Assembly (NCBI RefSeq): GCF_958298935.1
Contig: NC_084921.1
Coordinates: 40,147,001-40,211,000, forward strand
Length of the DNA: 64,000 bases
Source of the DNA: Phragmites australis
Lineage: Eukaryota > Streptophyta > Magnoliopsida > Poales > Poaceae
Direction: 5' to 3'
Made by a program: the position numbers and the translations under genes. This document shows, piece after piece, positions 1 through 12,039 of this stretch. The notes beneath the pieces are model-generated. The model was not told the DNA's origin. It was given only the letters and a program-made list of their open reading frames with translations, and did not search any database. Numbering within the stretch: position 1 is the first letter of the stretch; every line of letters begins with the position of its first letter.

Positions 1-3000
1 TATAGTTCTGTAGTCCAGTGGAATTGATGTTATTTTGGGGATGGACTGGCTAGCAAATACAAGGGAATTATAGACTATTCCAGAAGAGCAGTTTAAATGA
101 CCAACGGAGAAGGCACGCAAGTAGAGTTCATTGCAACTATTCCCTCAGTAGATGAATGCTCACTCAATCAACTAAAGGGTATTCCTATGGAAGAGATTAA
201 TGTGGTGAATGAGTTCATGGACGTCTTTCCCAATGACCTTCTAGGTATGCCGTCAGACCGTGAAATTGAGTTCAATATTGAGTTAGTACCTAAAACTGCT
301 CCTATATAAAAGAGACCCTATAGAATAGATGCCAATCAGCTGGTTGAGCTCAAGGAGCAAATCCAAGAGCTATTAGACAAAGGGTTTATCCATCTCAGTT
401 CTTCACCCTAGGAAGCTCCAGTCATCTTTGTGCCAAAGAAGGATGGAACATAAAGGATGTGTATAGACTATCGAGCCCTTAATGAAGTAACCATCAAGAA
501 CAAGTATCCCCTGCCCCGCATTGAAGATCTGTTTGAACAGCTGAGAGGAGCATGCATGTTCTCCAAGATTGATCTTCAATCTAGGTATCATTAGTTGAAG
601 ATTCGCACCCCAGATATTCCAAAGACCATGTTCATTACTCGGTATGGTCTGTATGAGTACACAGTAATATCTTTCAGTTTGACAAATGCCACAACCTACT
701 TCATGTATTTGATGAATAAGGTCTTCGTGAAGTTTTTGGACAAGTTCGTCGTGGTATTTATCGATGATATCCTAGTTTTCTCCAAAAATGAGGAAGAGCG
801 CAAGGAACACCTAAGGTTGGTATTGCAAAAACTCAGGGAGAACCAGCTATATGCCAAGTTGAGCAAGTGTGAGTTTTGGTTGAAGAAAGTTCCCTTTCTA
901 GGTCATATTATTTCAGAAGAAGGTGTATTTGTAGACTCATCCAAAGTGAGGGATGTTCTGAACTAAAAACCACCATAGAATGTTTCAGAGATCTGCGGTT
1001 TCTTGGGTCTAGCAGATTATTACTGTTGGTTCATAGAAGTTTTCTCCAAGATAGCGAAGCCAATGAAAGAACTGCTAGAGAAAGTAGCAGAGTTCAAGTG
1101 GATAGCCGCTCGAGAAGCTAGATTAAATGAGTTGAAGAAAAGATTAACCTCAACTCTGGTATTAATTATGCCAGATACTCAAAAGCCATTCTCAGTGTAT
1201 TGTGATGCGTCTCGTCAAGGGTTAGGATGTGTGCTCATGCAAGAGGGTCATGTGGTAGCATATGCATCTAGGCAATTAAGGAAACATGAGGAGAATTATC
1301 CAACCCATGATTTGGAATTAGTCACAGTAGTTTGTGCCCTAAATATTTGGAGGCACTACCTCATCGGCAACCAGTGTGAAATATATATGGATAATAAAAG
1401 TCTAAAATATATTTTCACCAACCAGATCTTAATCTTCGGCAACGTAGATGGTTGGAACTGATCAAGGACTACGATGTGGGAATATATTACCACCCCGATA
1501 AAGCAAATATAGTAGCAGATGCACTAAGCAGGAAGGGTTATTGCAATATAGTTATGTTGCGAGGAAGCAAGCCAAAATTATGTAAGGATTTTGAAAAGTT
1601 AAATTTGGGTTTCATCGCTGATATTGACGCAGCTGCAATAGAAATGAAGTCAACATTGGAACAATACATCCGAAAAGGGCAATGGGAGGATGAGAAAATA
1701 AAACAGATCAAAGAACTTATTAAAATAAATAAAGCCCTAGGTTTTTTGAGGATAGTCAAGGAACGGTGTGGTTTGGAAAAAGAACTCATGTACCAAACCA
1801 GAAAGCTTTGAAGGATTTGATCTTGCGAGAAACCCATGATTATGCATATTCCATTCACCCCAGTAGTACTAAGATGTATCAAGATCTGAAAGAATATTAT
1901 TGGTGGTATGGTATGAAGAGAGATGTTGCAGAATATGTCGCCTATGTGACACCTGTCAAAGGGTAAAAGTGAAACATCAAAGGCCAGCAAGATTATTACA
2001 ACCCTTGAAGATTCCTGAGTGGAAGTGGGAAGAAATCGGTATGAATTTCATTATTGGGCTACCCCGTACCCAAACATGTTATGATTCCATCTGGGTAGTG
2101 GTGGATCGCCTAATGAAAATTGCGCACTTTATGCCAGTTAAGACAACATATTCAAGTACAAAACTTGTCGAGCTCTATATGTCAAGAATTGTGTGCCTAC
2201 ATTGTGTACCCAAAAAGATCGTGTCAGATCGAGGTACCCAATTTACCTCTCGCTTTTGGCAGAAGCTGCATGAATCATTGGACACTAAGTTAAACTTCAG
2301 CTCCACATACTACCCTCAGACCGATGGGCAGACAGAGAGGACCAATCAAGTATTAGAAGATATGTTGAGAGCTTGTACCTTGAAGTACAAGCAGAGTTGG
2401 GATAAAACCTTACCATATGCAGAGTTTTTCTACAATAATAGTTACCAAGCCAGCCTTAAAATGTCTCCATTTGAAGCTTTATATGGAAGAAAGTGCAGAA
2501 CTCTGTTATACTAGAATGAGACCGGAGAAAGCCAAGTGTTTGGACCAGAAGTTCTTAGAAGAGCAGAAGAGCAGGTTCAGACCATACGAGAAAACTTGAA
2601 GATTGTATAGTCTCGACAGAAGAGCTACGTGGAGAATCGACAAAGGGAATTAACCTTTCAAGTTGGAGATATGGTGTACTTGAAAGTCTCGCCTGTTAGA
2701 GGTCTCCACATATTCAAGGTTAAAGGAAAGTTGGTACCCAGGTATATTGGACCATTCAAAATAATTATCAGATGTGGAGAAGTAGCATGTCAATTGGAAC
2801 TACCGTCTGCACAGGCCGATGTGCATAACATTTTTCATATATCTCAACTAAAGAAATGCCTAAGAGTACCAGAGGAATAGTTATCTCTAGAACAAGTGGA
2901 CCTGCAAGAAGATTTTACATATGCAAAATATCCTATCAGAATTTCGGATACTGCGGAGCGAACAACAAGAAGAAATGCTATTAAGATGTGCAAAGTTCAG

Positions 3001-3114
3001 TGGAGTCACCACTCAGAAGATGAAGCCACATGGGAGTAAGAAGATTATCTGAAAGCAGAGTTTCCACAGTTGTTCGAGGATCAACCCGAATCTAGAGCGC
3101 GAGATTCATCCTAA
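1..3114 (+). pseudogene. Decayed gypsy pol polyprotein (PR-RT-RH-IN-chromodomain)
   Basis: Homology to gypsy Pol runs through the interval in several frames. Reverse transcriptase covers about 310-960, with the catalytic FIDD motif at about 757-768. RNase H covers about 1180-1430 ([18 protein letters not shown]). Integrase covers about 1800-2515 with the CDTCQRVK zinc-finger end and VSDRGTQF and TDGQTERTNQ catalytic blocks. The chromodomain-like region is about 2890-3110 (KMCKVQWSHHSEDEATWE). In-frame stops occur at about 307, 409, 451, 591, 964 and 3037, and the frame shifts near 1440-1455 between RNase H and integrase and again near 1920. The first aspartate of the integrase DDE triad, normally in an MDF context, reads MNF. 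These lesions make it a pseudogene. Confidence 0.93.
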
Positions 3115-3123
3115 GGGGGGTAG
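3111..3123 (+). promoter_or_regulatory. Polypurine tract of the gypsy element
   Basis: A short purine run (AAGGGGGGTAG) lies just upstream of the 3' LTR start TGTAACACCC. This is where plus-strand DNA synthesis is primed in LTR retrotransposons. It supports the LTR boundary at 3127. Confidence 0.7.
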
Positions 3124-3126
3124 TTT

Positions 3127-3994
3127 TGTAACACCCTAACTTTTAGCTTTGTCAATTATTAAAACTTTTCCCACAAATTAGTTGATAGCTCCACCATTAG
3201 CATAGGAATAAAATAATATTTTCTAAAACAAATCAAATAGCTTTGGTTTTATTTTGTTTTGTTGCATTCATGCTGGCTCTGTAGTTACAGTAGGCCCCTT
3301 TTTCTCCCTCTCTAAAATTTTGGGTGAAAAGTCTTTTAAAAATTCGTTTGATTCGGTTTATATTTGAAATACAAATAGAAATAGAAATAGAAAGGTAATA
3401 AAAAGAGAAATAAAAGAAACTCAACTCGGGCCAAAACTCCTTCAATGCCTGGCCCAAAACCCTCCTCCTTTCTCTTTCTTTTTCCCTCACATGATTAATT
3501 GGGTGGATGTTTACCGTGGTACATAAATTATTGAATTCTTGGAGGTTAAAGGAGATCATTTACGCTTTTTCCTTTTGAAAAATTACTTTATGTAGCTTAA
3601 GTCTAAAAATTGGCTTTTATGCAAATTAAACCTTAGAGAATAGGAAATCTTGGTTTAAGCCTCCTTGTCATACTTTTCCTTACTTGTTGAGTATTGGAAA
3701 TACTCACGCTTGCTTTTTAGAAGGCGAAGCTTTTGAGGTATATCCTGATGATGGTGCAGAGTTCTATGCTTGTGGAGCTTCCGATCGACTGCTTGAGGAG
3801 TGGGCACTGGCTGTGTTTTCTTTCCACTGCTATGTAATTTTCTTTAGACTTGTGTAGTCATTTTGTAATAAATAATGTTGCTATAATGAGCATTGTGTCT
3901 GTTTTCCACTAGTGACATCGCTATATATATGTGTAAATTGATCCGAGCATACATATAGTTTACTTTCGGGTTGATCTTAAAACCGGGTGTGACA
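3127..3994 (+). repeat. 3' LTR of the gypsy element (868 bp)
   Basis: The LTR begins TGTAACACCC after the polypurine tract and ends ACCGGGTGTGACA, giving TG...CA ends. It contains a short palindrome, GAGTATTGGAAATACTC, at 3689-3705, and similar palindromes recur in the other gypsy LTRs of this window. The 5' LTR is outside the window, so age and target duplication cannot be read here. Confidence 0.85.
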
Positions 3995-4591
3995 CGCCTC
4001 TAGGGCATATCACCAACAACATTGGCACCTTGGAGTCTTGCTGAATGGCCGACACCTTGGGCCTTAGTGGCTAAAGCTTGTTGACCCTCCGACTTGGTGT
4101 GGAGCGGCGGCAACAAGCTTGTATGAGGATGCGGAGACCCTTGCCTTGGTGGCTTAAGCTTCGAAGTGAAGACGACGACAAGTGACCGGAAGAGAGGCTT
4201 GTGGTGAGTCCTTGCCTTGGTGGCTCAACGGCTCATCTTGCTTGAGGCCTTGGTGGCTCAAGAGCTATGGCCGGAAGAGTCTTGACGTCCGGGAGTATAT
4301 CCTTGGTGGAGCTCGAACGTGGACTAGAGGTGGCATTTATGTCATCGATACCACGTGATAAAAATCTGTTATGCCGAGTTTGCTCTCTCTACCTTATTTA
4401 CATACTTGCAAGTTACCTCTCTAGATAGGTTGCAATCCTTTTTGAACGGTAGAATAAACATAATAGATAAACCTAGAGCATATTTAGATAGAAAATTGAT
4501 ATAGATTTATCTTGTGAAGTTTTTGAAGCCAGTTAGTTTTAGGTATCCTAATTCACCCCTCCCCCCTCTTAGGACATCACTGATCCCTTCA
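3995..4591 (+). repeat. SIRE/Maximus-like copia LTR, 3' portion
   Basis: This sequence is closely similar to 5860-6079 joined to 10720-11102. Shared blocks include the repeated phrase CCTTGGTGGCTCAAG, the ATCGATACCACGTGATAAAAA block and the pyrimidine-rich end near CCTAATTCACCCC. The end pattern is that of SIRE/Maximus-type Ty1/copia LTRs, recognised from memory. The left part is cut off by the gypsy insertion. It may be the 5' LTR of the same element whose 3' LTR starts at 4886, with the internal region reduced to about 294 bp, or an independent solo LTR. Confidence 0.65.
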
Positions 4592-4885
4592 CCCACCCCT
4601 GCCGGGACTGAAACCTATGGGGCCCCGAGCCGACCCGGCCCACTGCCACCCTTAATAGCACCCATCTTGGCCATAGAGAAGCTCTGCCGTTGTATACATA
4701 GGAATGAAGCTATGTGGGTGTAGCATGGTGTGCTGGCACCAGGGTGAGTAAAAAATTTACTACTAACTTTCTCTTATCGATCATATGAATTTATGTATGT
4801 TTTTAGATGTATAGTGGAGTGGCACCACCATTATTTCAGCTCAAGCTTCACCCCTGCGTATACATCCGTGCATGCTATTCATTAT
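4592..4885. other. Spacer between two copia LTRs, no gene seen
   Basis: About 294 bp lie between the end of one SIRE-like LTR and the start of the next. No primer-binding site, polypurine tract or coding similarity is visible. If the two LTRs belong to one element, this is what remains of its internal region. Confidence 0.4.
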
Positions 4886-5628
4886 TGTAGCGAACATGAC
4901 CCTTTTAGGGTATGTATGTGATTTTGGTAATTAATGACAATATAGTTAATGGGACTAACATGTTGTCAAGTATATATTTTAGTAGGTCTCATGGATGCAA
5001 TACATGAGGAAGCCATCGAAGCAGAACTCAAGAAATATTGAATTGGATGAGTTATGAAAAGATTATTAACGTCGGATGGTCCGACGCTCAGAAAATTGTA
5101 CACGCCAGAGTGTTTTGACTTAAAAGAGGTATTTCAGCATAACACACTAGATGGTTCGGCTTTGAGGTGATAAACACGCCAGAGCATTTTCCAATAGTGG
5201 TTTTTCTCGATGGTAGAAGGAGTTTGAACGCCGGATGGTTTGATGATGAAAAGGCGTGTACACCGGAGGCTTCTGTGGAGCATTTTCTAGAAGTTTTTGG
5301 CTCGGCAAAGAAACGAATTCTACACGTCGGATGGTCCGGTGATCAGAAGATCTACACGCCAGATAATACTAAGTGAGAAGTGACTCGGTTGGCTCAAGTA
5401 CACACACCGGATAGTCCAATGATGGAGTTCAAGATAATACTAGAATATTTGTTGTTCTCAATGAGTTTGAGTGGAGTTCCAACAGCTAGTGATAGCTGGC
5501 AACAACTAGCTTTGAGCGATGTCACACACTCGAAGGTCTAGTGTTCGAAGATGGTGCACACCGGATCATCTGGCATTCAGGAAAAATGTGACAGTTGGAG
5601 CAATAGCTCGTTCACAGAGTTGAGGCTA

Positions 5629-5639
5629 TAAATACCCCC
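5629..5639 (+). promoter_or_regulatory. Possible TATA box of the copia LTR
   Basis: CTATAAATACC lies in the middle of the SIRE-like LTR, followed about 30 bp later by a plausible transcript start region. The placement suits a U3/R boundary. The call rests on motif and position only. Confidence 0.4.
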
Positions 5640-6258
5640 CACTCAGTCATTTGAGTGTCTTAGAGTCCAGAGAAGCTCATATACACTTGAGAAGACATCC
5701 AAGCCACCAAAATGTTAAAAGTGATCATCTAAGACAATTATCACAAGATTAAGGGAATAATTAGTGATATTAGCCCTATAGAGAGTTGTTGCTAGATGTT
5801 GCTACCTAGAGAAAGGATCAAGGACCGATCCTACATTGTACCAAGTGGTACACTAGTACCTTAAAGTCTTCGTGACTCATCAGTATCATGAGTCTTGGTG
5901 GCTCAAGCTTGTTGACCCTTCGACTTTGTGCAGAGCGATGACAAGATACTTGTACGGGGACACAGAGACATTTGCCTTGGTGGCTCAAGCTCCAAAGTGA
6001 ACACGACAGCAAGTGACCGGAAGAGAGGCTTGTGATGAGACCTTACCTTAGTGGTTTGGTGACTCAACCTACTTGAGGCCACTACAGTAGAACACACCAT
6101 TAGTGGCGGTTCCAAATCGCTATCAGTGACGGATTACTCGGCTCTAATAGTCACAGACTATCAGTGCCGGTTATGGAACTAGTACTGAAATCCCCATTAG
6201 TGCCGGTTGGTGGCTCCAACCGGCAATGATAGGTGGACTATCACTGCCAGTGATAGTG

Positions 6259-9254
6259 TGTGAGGACCCATCCAAACAGTATTCAAATTAATCATTAGGC
6301 GGATCATTATTCATAATCCAACCTCGACGATTAACCCGAATACCATTCCGGCAGTCCCGGCGCGTGTTTTGTGCCCAAGGATCAGAACACATGCCTCCAA
6401 CATAGTGCATCACAACATAGCTTAATAAAGAGCAAGTAATAAATATTTATATTACAAATATTAAGCATGCAACTGATTTCAATAATTTACAACAAAAGTG
6501 AGCTAGGAGAAGACAAAACCCCTCAACTCCTAACTAACAAAAGAGACTATGCAGCGGAAGAAAATAAACTATACAACAAAAGGATATGGAGCCACATGCC
6601 CTTAGGCTCTATACCAAAACACTGAGTTCGGAGTAGAGTGTGCTACTCCTGCCCGCCACCCTGATCGGCAGGTACAAAGTAGCCAAACACCGCCTCTTCC
6701 TCGCCGACCTGCGAACCTGCATCAACTTAAGGGTAGCACCCTGAGTACGAAGGTACTCGCAAGTCTTACACAATATAGAGCACATATACATAGCTCGACT
6801 CCAAGGATCATGCATTAGCTGGTAGCAAGGATTAAACATGGTTAAGTGAATTAAAGCGGTAAGCAACCTAGACATATGTGTGTGCAACTAACTTGACCAA
6901 CATATATGACACTACCCTGCATCACCAACTGAACATAAGTAATTGTAATCAACATGTGTATCAAAAGTATAACAAGTACCAACTCTGACCACTCCCACAT
7001 AACCACCATGCCCATACCACCACCACAAATCCACAACGAACCTCTACAACCGATACGGATGAAACAATAGCATGCTCATGACCGAGAGCGCGGCAGTTCA
7101 AACTGTTTATACACCCTGCAAGGGATACTCCTGGACCCACACGACACGAGGACCATACGGCTTGTGCCACCCGCTAAAGTGCACACAAGGGGGTACCCGT
7201 GACAACCTTTTCCAACCAGCCCCAACCGTGTAGGGTATGCATCGCTCGGCGCGGCGATACTAGAACTACTCCCGGAGCAAACTAGTACCGCTTACAAGCC
7301 CGCCCGCTCACACCGTCGATGTTCACGCCCACAAAGCCACAGCTGCGAAGGTATTCGGCTCGCCTTACCATTAGATCGGCATGTGGTGAGTAAGGTAAGT
7401 GCTAAAGCCAACGGTACCGACGTACGGCCTTAAACAATGCAAGCGGTCTATGGTGCTCGGGTTTCCTCTCTCGACCTGCCCCCTGAACTTTTCACCGAGG
7501 CAGACGACACCCCTAACACCGCCCACATCTCGTCTCATACTCACCACTCACCAACCATACCATCACCAACAACATGTAATTGTAAACAGTAGTAGATCCT
7601 AATCTCGCGAACAATGGAGAACGCCGTCGTTCGACTTCTACCGAAATACCTAAGCATTGCTAAGCATGTATATCGTACTCGTACCTAGACATAACACCAT
7701 CTCTAGGCTACAAGGAAATTACTTGAACAATTATCCAAGGTAGAAAGATGCAATCGGCATAGGTTCTACCCAAGGGTACCCGACACATGCATACATACAT
7801 AAGCATATTCATCAATTGAGACTTCCAAATTTGACATGGGTGAAATATGTTAGTTGCTTGCCTTGCTATTCAGGTGGCTGCCCAAAATTTCCTTCGATCT
7901 CCTAGAACACCGGCTCGACGTTCTCTAAAAAGAATAATGCGTGCAATGCCATGAGTATGGATGAAATGCAACAATGCATGCCACATGCTGCAAACGATGA
8001 AATGCCATAAAAATATACTCTAAAATGTAGGGAAATATTTTTACCAGCTAGAACAAGTCATAAGAAGACCAGAAAAATTGGTTTCATCCATTTTGGACTT
8101 GTAAAGAATTAATGGTGAATTAATGAAGCTTAAGCCTAATTAATTAGCCTCAAAAATTTAATTCGATATTTAATGGCTGGGGATATTTTTAATAGATATA
8201 GTAGTTTATTATGAAACCAAAAAAATTGGTTTCATGATTTTTGGTGTTCGTATGAATTAATTATAAATTTTACAAGTTATTAGCAGAGGCTGATGAACAG
8301 TGCACCCGGATACTCCGGGGTACCGGAGACTCTGGGAGACTCTCCGGCAGCACCCTCTCTGTTATTTTCGGCTGGGACTCACCCGGAGACTCCAGGGAAG
8401 GCCGGATATTCCGAGGAAGCTCCAGAACTGGACTGTTTTGAGGGGGAAAATGCCCGGAACGAATTGCGATCTTCTTCAAACCAAAAGGGAATATGTTTAA
8501 GCTAGTTCAAGAGTTCTAGAACTCATTTAACAACATAGAAACTTCGTTCCTAACTCAAATTCATCTAATTCCTCAAATTAGGTCTAAAACATCCAAAAAT
8601 ACCCAAACTTCACCACCTAGCTCAAAATTCGGATCTCGACCAACCAAATGCGTATCCAAGCCATGGGAAGCCTAGAGGACTTACCCAAGGTGCTTTGCCG
8701 AGGTTGGGGACCGCCGGGAGAAGGAGAAAACGGTGGGAAATTGAAGAACTCTGGTGTTCTTCACTTTTCAACCCTAACACCAAAAGACATCCAAATCGGC
8801 TCAAATCCTTCGGGAATGAGCAAACAAATTGGAGGAATGGAATGCTTGTGAGCTTGTGATCGCAATGGTACCACATGCATACCTTGATTCGGCTCCTAGA
8901 GCGCAGATTTGAGGGAGAAAGGAGAGAGGGAGTGAGAGGGAGAGTGAGCTCTTGCTCCCTTGCTTTGGCTGGTTGGGAGAGGAGAGAGGTACGGGAGTGG
9001 GAGTGAGGGAGCAGGTGGGGCTGCTGCCCAAGTGGAGAGAGAGATGGTGGGGCCGGGTGGGTCCTACATGTTAGAGAGAAAGAGGTTATTTTAACTGCGA
9101 ATTTAATTATTTTCTCTCCCAAATTTCTCTCTCATCTAATTGATTTCAAACAAAGTGCTCTAGTACGTCAAAATAATTTACCTTAAAAATAATTATAACG
9201 CTAATGATGCATGATTAATCTTAATAACGCGATTATGTAATTTGGGACGTGACA
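6259..9254 (-). repeat. Solo gypsy LTR (2996 bp) nested in the CACTA element
   Basis: The plus strand reads TGTGAGGACCC at the left and GGGACGTGACA at the right. The 5-bp direct repeat TAGTG flanks it on both sides (6254-6258 and 9255-9259). No internal retroviral domains or second LTR are present, so it is a solo LTR left by LTR-LTR recombination. Orientation is inferred from the palindrome GAGTACGAAGGTACTC at 6743-6758: on the minus strand its surroundings match those of the plus-oriented LTR at 3689. A GC-rich segment at about 8870-9060 probably belongs to the promoter or leader side. Open frames inside it are not genes. Confidence 0.88.
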
Positions 9255-9395
9255 TAGTGGGTCCCCGATTCAACGTTTTTGGGGCCGAAAAATCAAAAAT
9301 ATTTTTTTTCGTGACCAGAGGAACCCGACCAATCACTGCTCACCCGACTGCACTTGATCTCACAGCAACTCTGCGATTTTTGCTCGCATGCAGTT

Positions 9396-9463
9396 CCCAG
9401 GACTCGAACTCACGACCTCACAACATCTCTGCTCCGCATGCATGACTCCTCTAACCATCTCAC
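9396..9463 (-). other. tRNA-like box pair inside the CACTA element
   Basis: On the minus strand GATGGTTAGAGGAG resembles an A-box/D-arm region. About 45 nt downstream, GAGTTCGAGTCC matches the T-arm B-box consensus closely. The segment is followed on that strand by an A-rich run. No complete cloverleaf with paired acceptor ends is evident, so it is not called a tRNA gene. Comparable segments occur at 47799-47844 and 59419-59478, also inside CACTA-like relics. Confidence 0.4.
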
Positions 9464-9504
9464 CTCTCATTCATTAGCAAAATCAATTCTTTTGACATCT
9501 TTCG

Positions 9505-10400
9505 AACGTTTGAATGGCTATTTGAATATCTAAATGATCTTTAATAAAAAAAAAGTTATCAACTACAAATTTTTACATCTTATCGACTTGTACAATGTTC
9601 ATATAAGTTTGTCTCCATCCGACTCCATATAAAAAGTTTTTCCAATCCGTGCGTGTTCAGTAAAATCGTCATACATTTTGCATACGGAGTCTGATTTCAA
9701 CAATCGACCACTACTTTCGAAGCTTACGAGAGGCGCATCTGAAAAAATGCATGCCTTTAGACCTGTACCTTTCTTGACTAAAAAAGGCTCAAAAGATCAT
9801 CTATAGGACCTATGAAATTTTTGGTCAAAAATTGTCCTTCTCCAATTTGCTTGGAAATATTAGAAGACATAATGCTACATCTGAAAGTCAGTGTTGAGCA
9901 GACGTTTCGTCAATCCGAGTTACCAAACTCACGATAAAAAATATTTGAATTTGTAGTTTTCAATTTTTTGACCTTATGTGTGGTTTTTTCAATAATTCCT
10001 ACTAGTGTTTTATACTAGATCCAGCAAATAGTTTGTGATGGTTTCTTTGACAATGTTTAGAAGTTTATTTGTGCATCTATATAGCTTCAAATAGAAAAAG
10101 TGATCAACTACAAAGTTGCAGATCTCGTCAAGGGCTATAATTTTTTATAAAGTTTTCCCTATCTAACTTCATATGAAAATGTATGATTTTTTAAGATAAA
10201 CTGTCATCGATCACGGTAGTCGGCTGAAAGTTTCTTATGATTATTTGGGCATTTGAACGACCTTAAATTAAGAAGTTTTCAACTACAAAGTTGTAGATCT
10301 CATTGAGAGCTACAACTTTTATATAAAATTTATCTTCATCCAACTTCGTATGAAAATGTTACGAATTTTTTCCTATCACAATCATTAGTGACGATTCGTG
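9505..10400. repeat. Three degenerate copies of a module of about 140 bp
   Basis: Copies lie at about 9505-9640, 10085-10205 and 10245-10385. Each runs from a TTTGAATGGCC-like start through TCAACTACAAAGTTGTAGAT to a CATCCRACTTCRTATGAAAA block. The palindrome CAACTACAAAGTTGTAG is best preserved in the third copy. A fourth copy lies in the CACTA-like relic at 47915-48060. No function is known to me. Confidence 0.65.
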
Positions 10401-11102
10401 ACTAGAACCGACACTAATCCTGATTATCAATGACGGTTTGTTGTTAGAGTCAGCATTGATGTATCAATGCCGGTTAGTGGCTAGAACCGACACTGATACT
10501 GATGTATCAGTGCTGGTTCGTGGTTAGAATCGGCATGATGTATCAGTGCCGGTTTGTAACACGAATCGATACTAATAGTCAGTTTCAATGTCGGTTCTTA
10601 ATGGCTCAATCACTATTCAAGCGCGGGAAGTTAAGAATCGGCAGTGATACATTTTTAGTGACGGTTGTTGTACAAATGGCACTGATGAGGCAGTACTTAT
10701 GACTGGTTCCATAGTAGTGGGCCTAGGTGGCTCAAGGGCTGTGACCGGATACCATCCGGGAGCAATAGCATATGTGGCTGCTCTAACATGAACTAGAAGT
10801 GACGTTTATATTATCGATATCACGGGATAAAAATCCTTTGTACTGAGTTTATTCTCTCTACCTTCTTTACGTTTTCACATTTATATACTTGCAATCTGCC
10901 ATTGCTTGTTTACTTTTCTAGAGTAGTTTTCTAGAATTGGCTATAGGTTGCAAGTCTTTTCAAATAATAGAGTAGACACATTAAATAAATATAGAGCACG
11001 TTTAGATAGAAATTGATATCAGTTTACCTTGTAAAGATTTTTAAACCGATTAGTTTTAGTGTCCTAATTTACTTTCTATTCTTAAGACGTCATCGATCTC
11101 TA

Positions 11103-12039
11103 TAATCATACTCGAAAAAAGATGTGTTTTATACTTTTATACAACAAAACGACTAGATACCAGAATAACATGAAAAAAGATTGCAAGAGGTGCTGAGGAA
11201 ATAACTATTTGTCAATTTGGTTAATTTTGAACCGAGTTCGGCATTGCGGCTCCGATATGTGATCACGAATTCATTATTCTAGAGATGCCAACAATGAGAT
11301 TGGGCCAAATATCTCTCCACATGAAAAAAAAAATAGCCCAAGATACTAGGAAGGCCCAGTGCGTGTGAGCCGTTAATGGGAAACTAACTAAAATAGCACA
11401 GCACAGTAAACACCAACAGCAGCATGGCTCGACCTGTCTATTGTTTTCTACATATGCTTTGCAACAACGAGCGGTTGGGATTAAATGAACATGTGGGCTG
11501 TTATTTGTGGGCTTGTTGTTATCACTTACCTACCCTAACATGGCGCACCTTATTTTAAGCCTGGAATGATTTAGCTCACTAGCATCTTGCAGTCAGACAA
11601 CATATAAGATTTTCGATCAGGGATGCTGACAGACGTGTTTTTTTTAAGAATGTATTACGGAGAAGGATATATTTAACAATGTGATAATGGGTAGATTTAA
11701 ACAATTTTTAGTGTGTGGATACTGATCTTAATAATCTTAGTGAAATGTGGCGTAGTCAAGTGATAGAGATGTTATATGATGTGTTGAAAATTAGCCCGTC
11801 AAAGTAGCATTTGTCGAACAGGGTTATGCTGCCTAAGATGTGTGCAACTTGGTGGAAGTAGGAGTTACTGGGACTTGAAAATACAAAGCATTGGAGAAAA
11901 TTTATGAGGGTGAGATTGGAACAAAGTTTTTAGCATGTCACGTTTGTAGAAGGGATAATGATAGGTTCTGGAGAAGGCGAGTCAAATGCCCTTTAGAGGT
12001 GGACGACATCATGGCAACAACAAAATAAGAAGTTGTGGC
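11103..12039. other. Intergenic stretch, no gene seen
   Basis: The sequence between the copia LTR and the Mutator-like relic is AT-rich with no conserved domain, terminal repeat or low-complexity array that I can recognise. From about 11640 onward it may already be the 5' part of the Mutator-like element. Confidence 0.4.

Larger units (their letters stand above)
1..3994 (+). mobile_element. Ty3/gypsy chromovirus-like LTR retrotransposon, 3' part
   Basis: This is the 3' part of a Ty3/gypsy element; the 5' LTR, gag and most of the protease lie left of the window. The order seen is protease end (IDVILGMDWL near 20-50), reverse transcriptase, RNase H, integrase, a GPY/F-type integrase C-terminus (PRYIGPFKI), a chromodomain-like tail, polypurine tract and 3' LTR. 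This order and the chromodomain fit the chromovirus (Tekay/Del-like) branch. The LTR is followed directly by SIRE-like copia LTR sequence, so the element inserted into that older element. Stops and frameshifts throughout show it cannot move on its own. The clade is inferred from domain order, not from a tree. Confidence 0.93.
6080..10719. mobile_element. CACTA (En/Spm-type) transposon, non-autonomous
   Basis: The left end is CACTACAGTAGAAC and the inverted right end reads CACTACTATGGAAC. Both are flanked by the same 3-bp direct repeat GGC (6077-6079 and 10720-10722), the CACTA signature. Subterminal repeats of the TCAGTGCCGGTT type fill 6096-6250 and 10380-10700. The flanking LTR joins up cleanly when the element is removed. 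Without the nested solo LTR the element is about 1.64 kb, and no transposase is visible, so it must have been mobilised by another copy. The middle contains three copies of a module of about 140 bp and a tRNA-like segment. Confidence 0.9.
4886..11102 (+). repeat. SIRE/Maximus-like copia LTR split by a CACTA element
   Basis: The LTR starts TGTAGCGAACATGACCC and continues with a block typical of SIRE/Maximus LTRs (GGGTATGTATGTGATTTTGG). It runs to 6079, resumes at 10723 after the CACTA insertion, and ends near 11102. Without the insertion it is about 1.57 kb. Between 5070 and 5600 it carries degenerate repeats built on CGGATGGTCCG and ACACGCCAGA, at about 5071, 5143, 5231, 5330, 5400 and 5560. 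A putative LTR TATA context lies at 5629 (CTATAAATACC). I see no matching target duplication at the two ends. Confidence 0.7.

Noticed and set aside
8622..9122. 166-codon minus-strand frame
   Set aside because: It is inside the solo LTR at 6259-9254, Ser/Pro/Leu-rich, with no domain.
9396..9463. Functional tRNA gene
   Set aside because: No paired acceptor stem or anticodon arm could be built; only the two promoter-like boxes are convincing.
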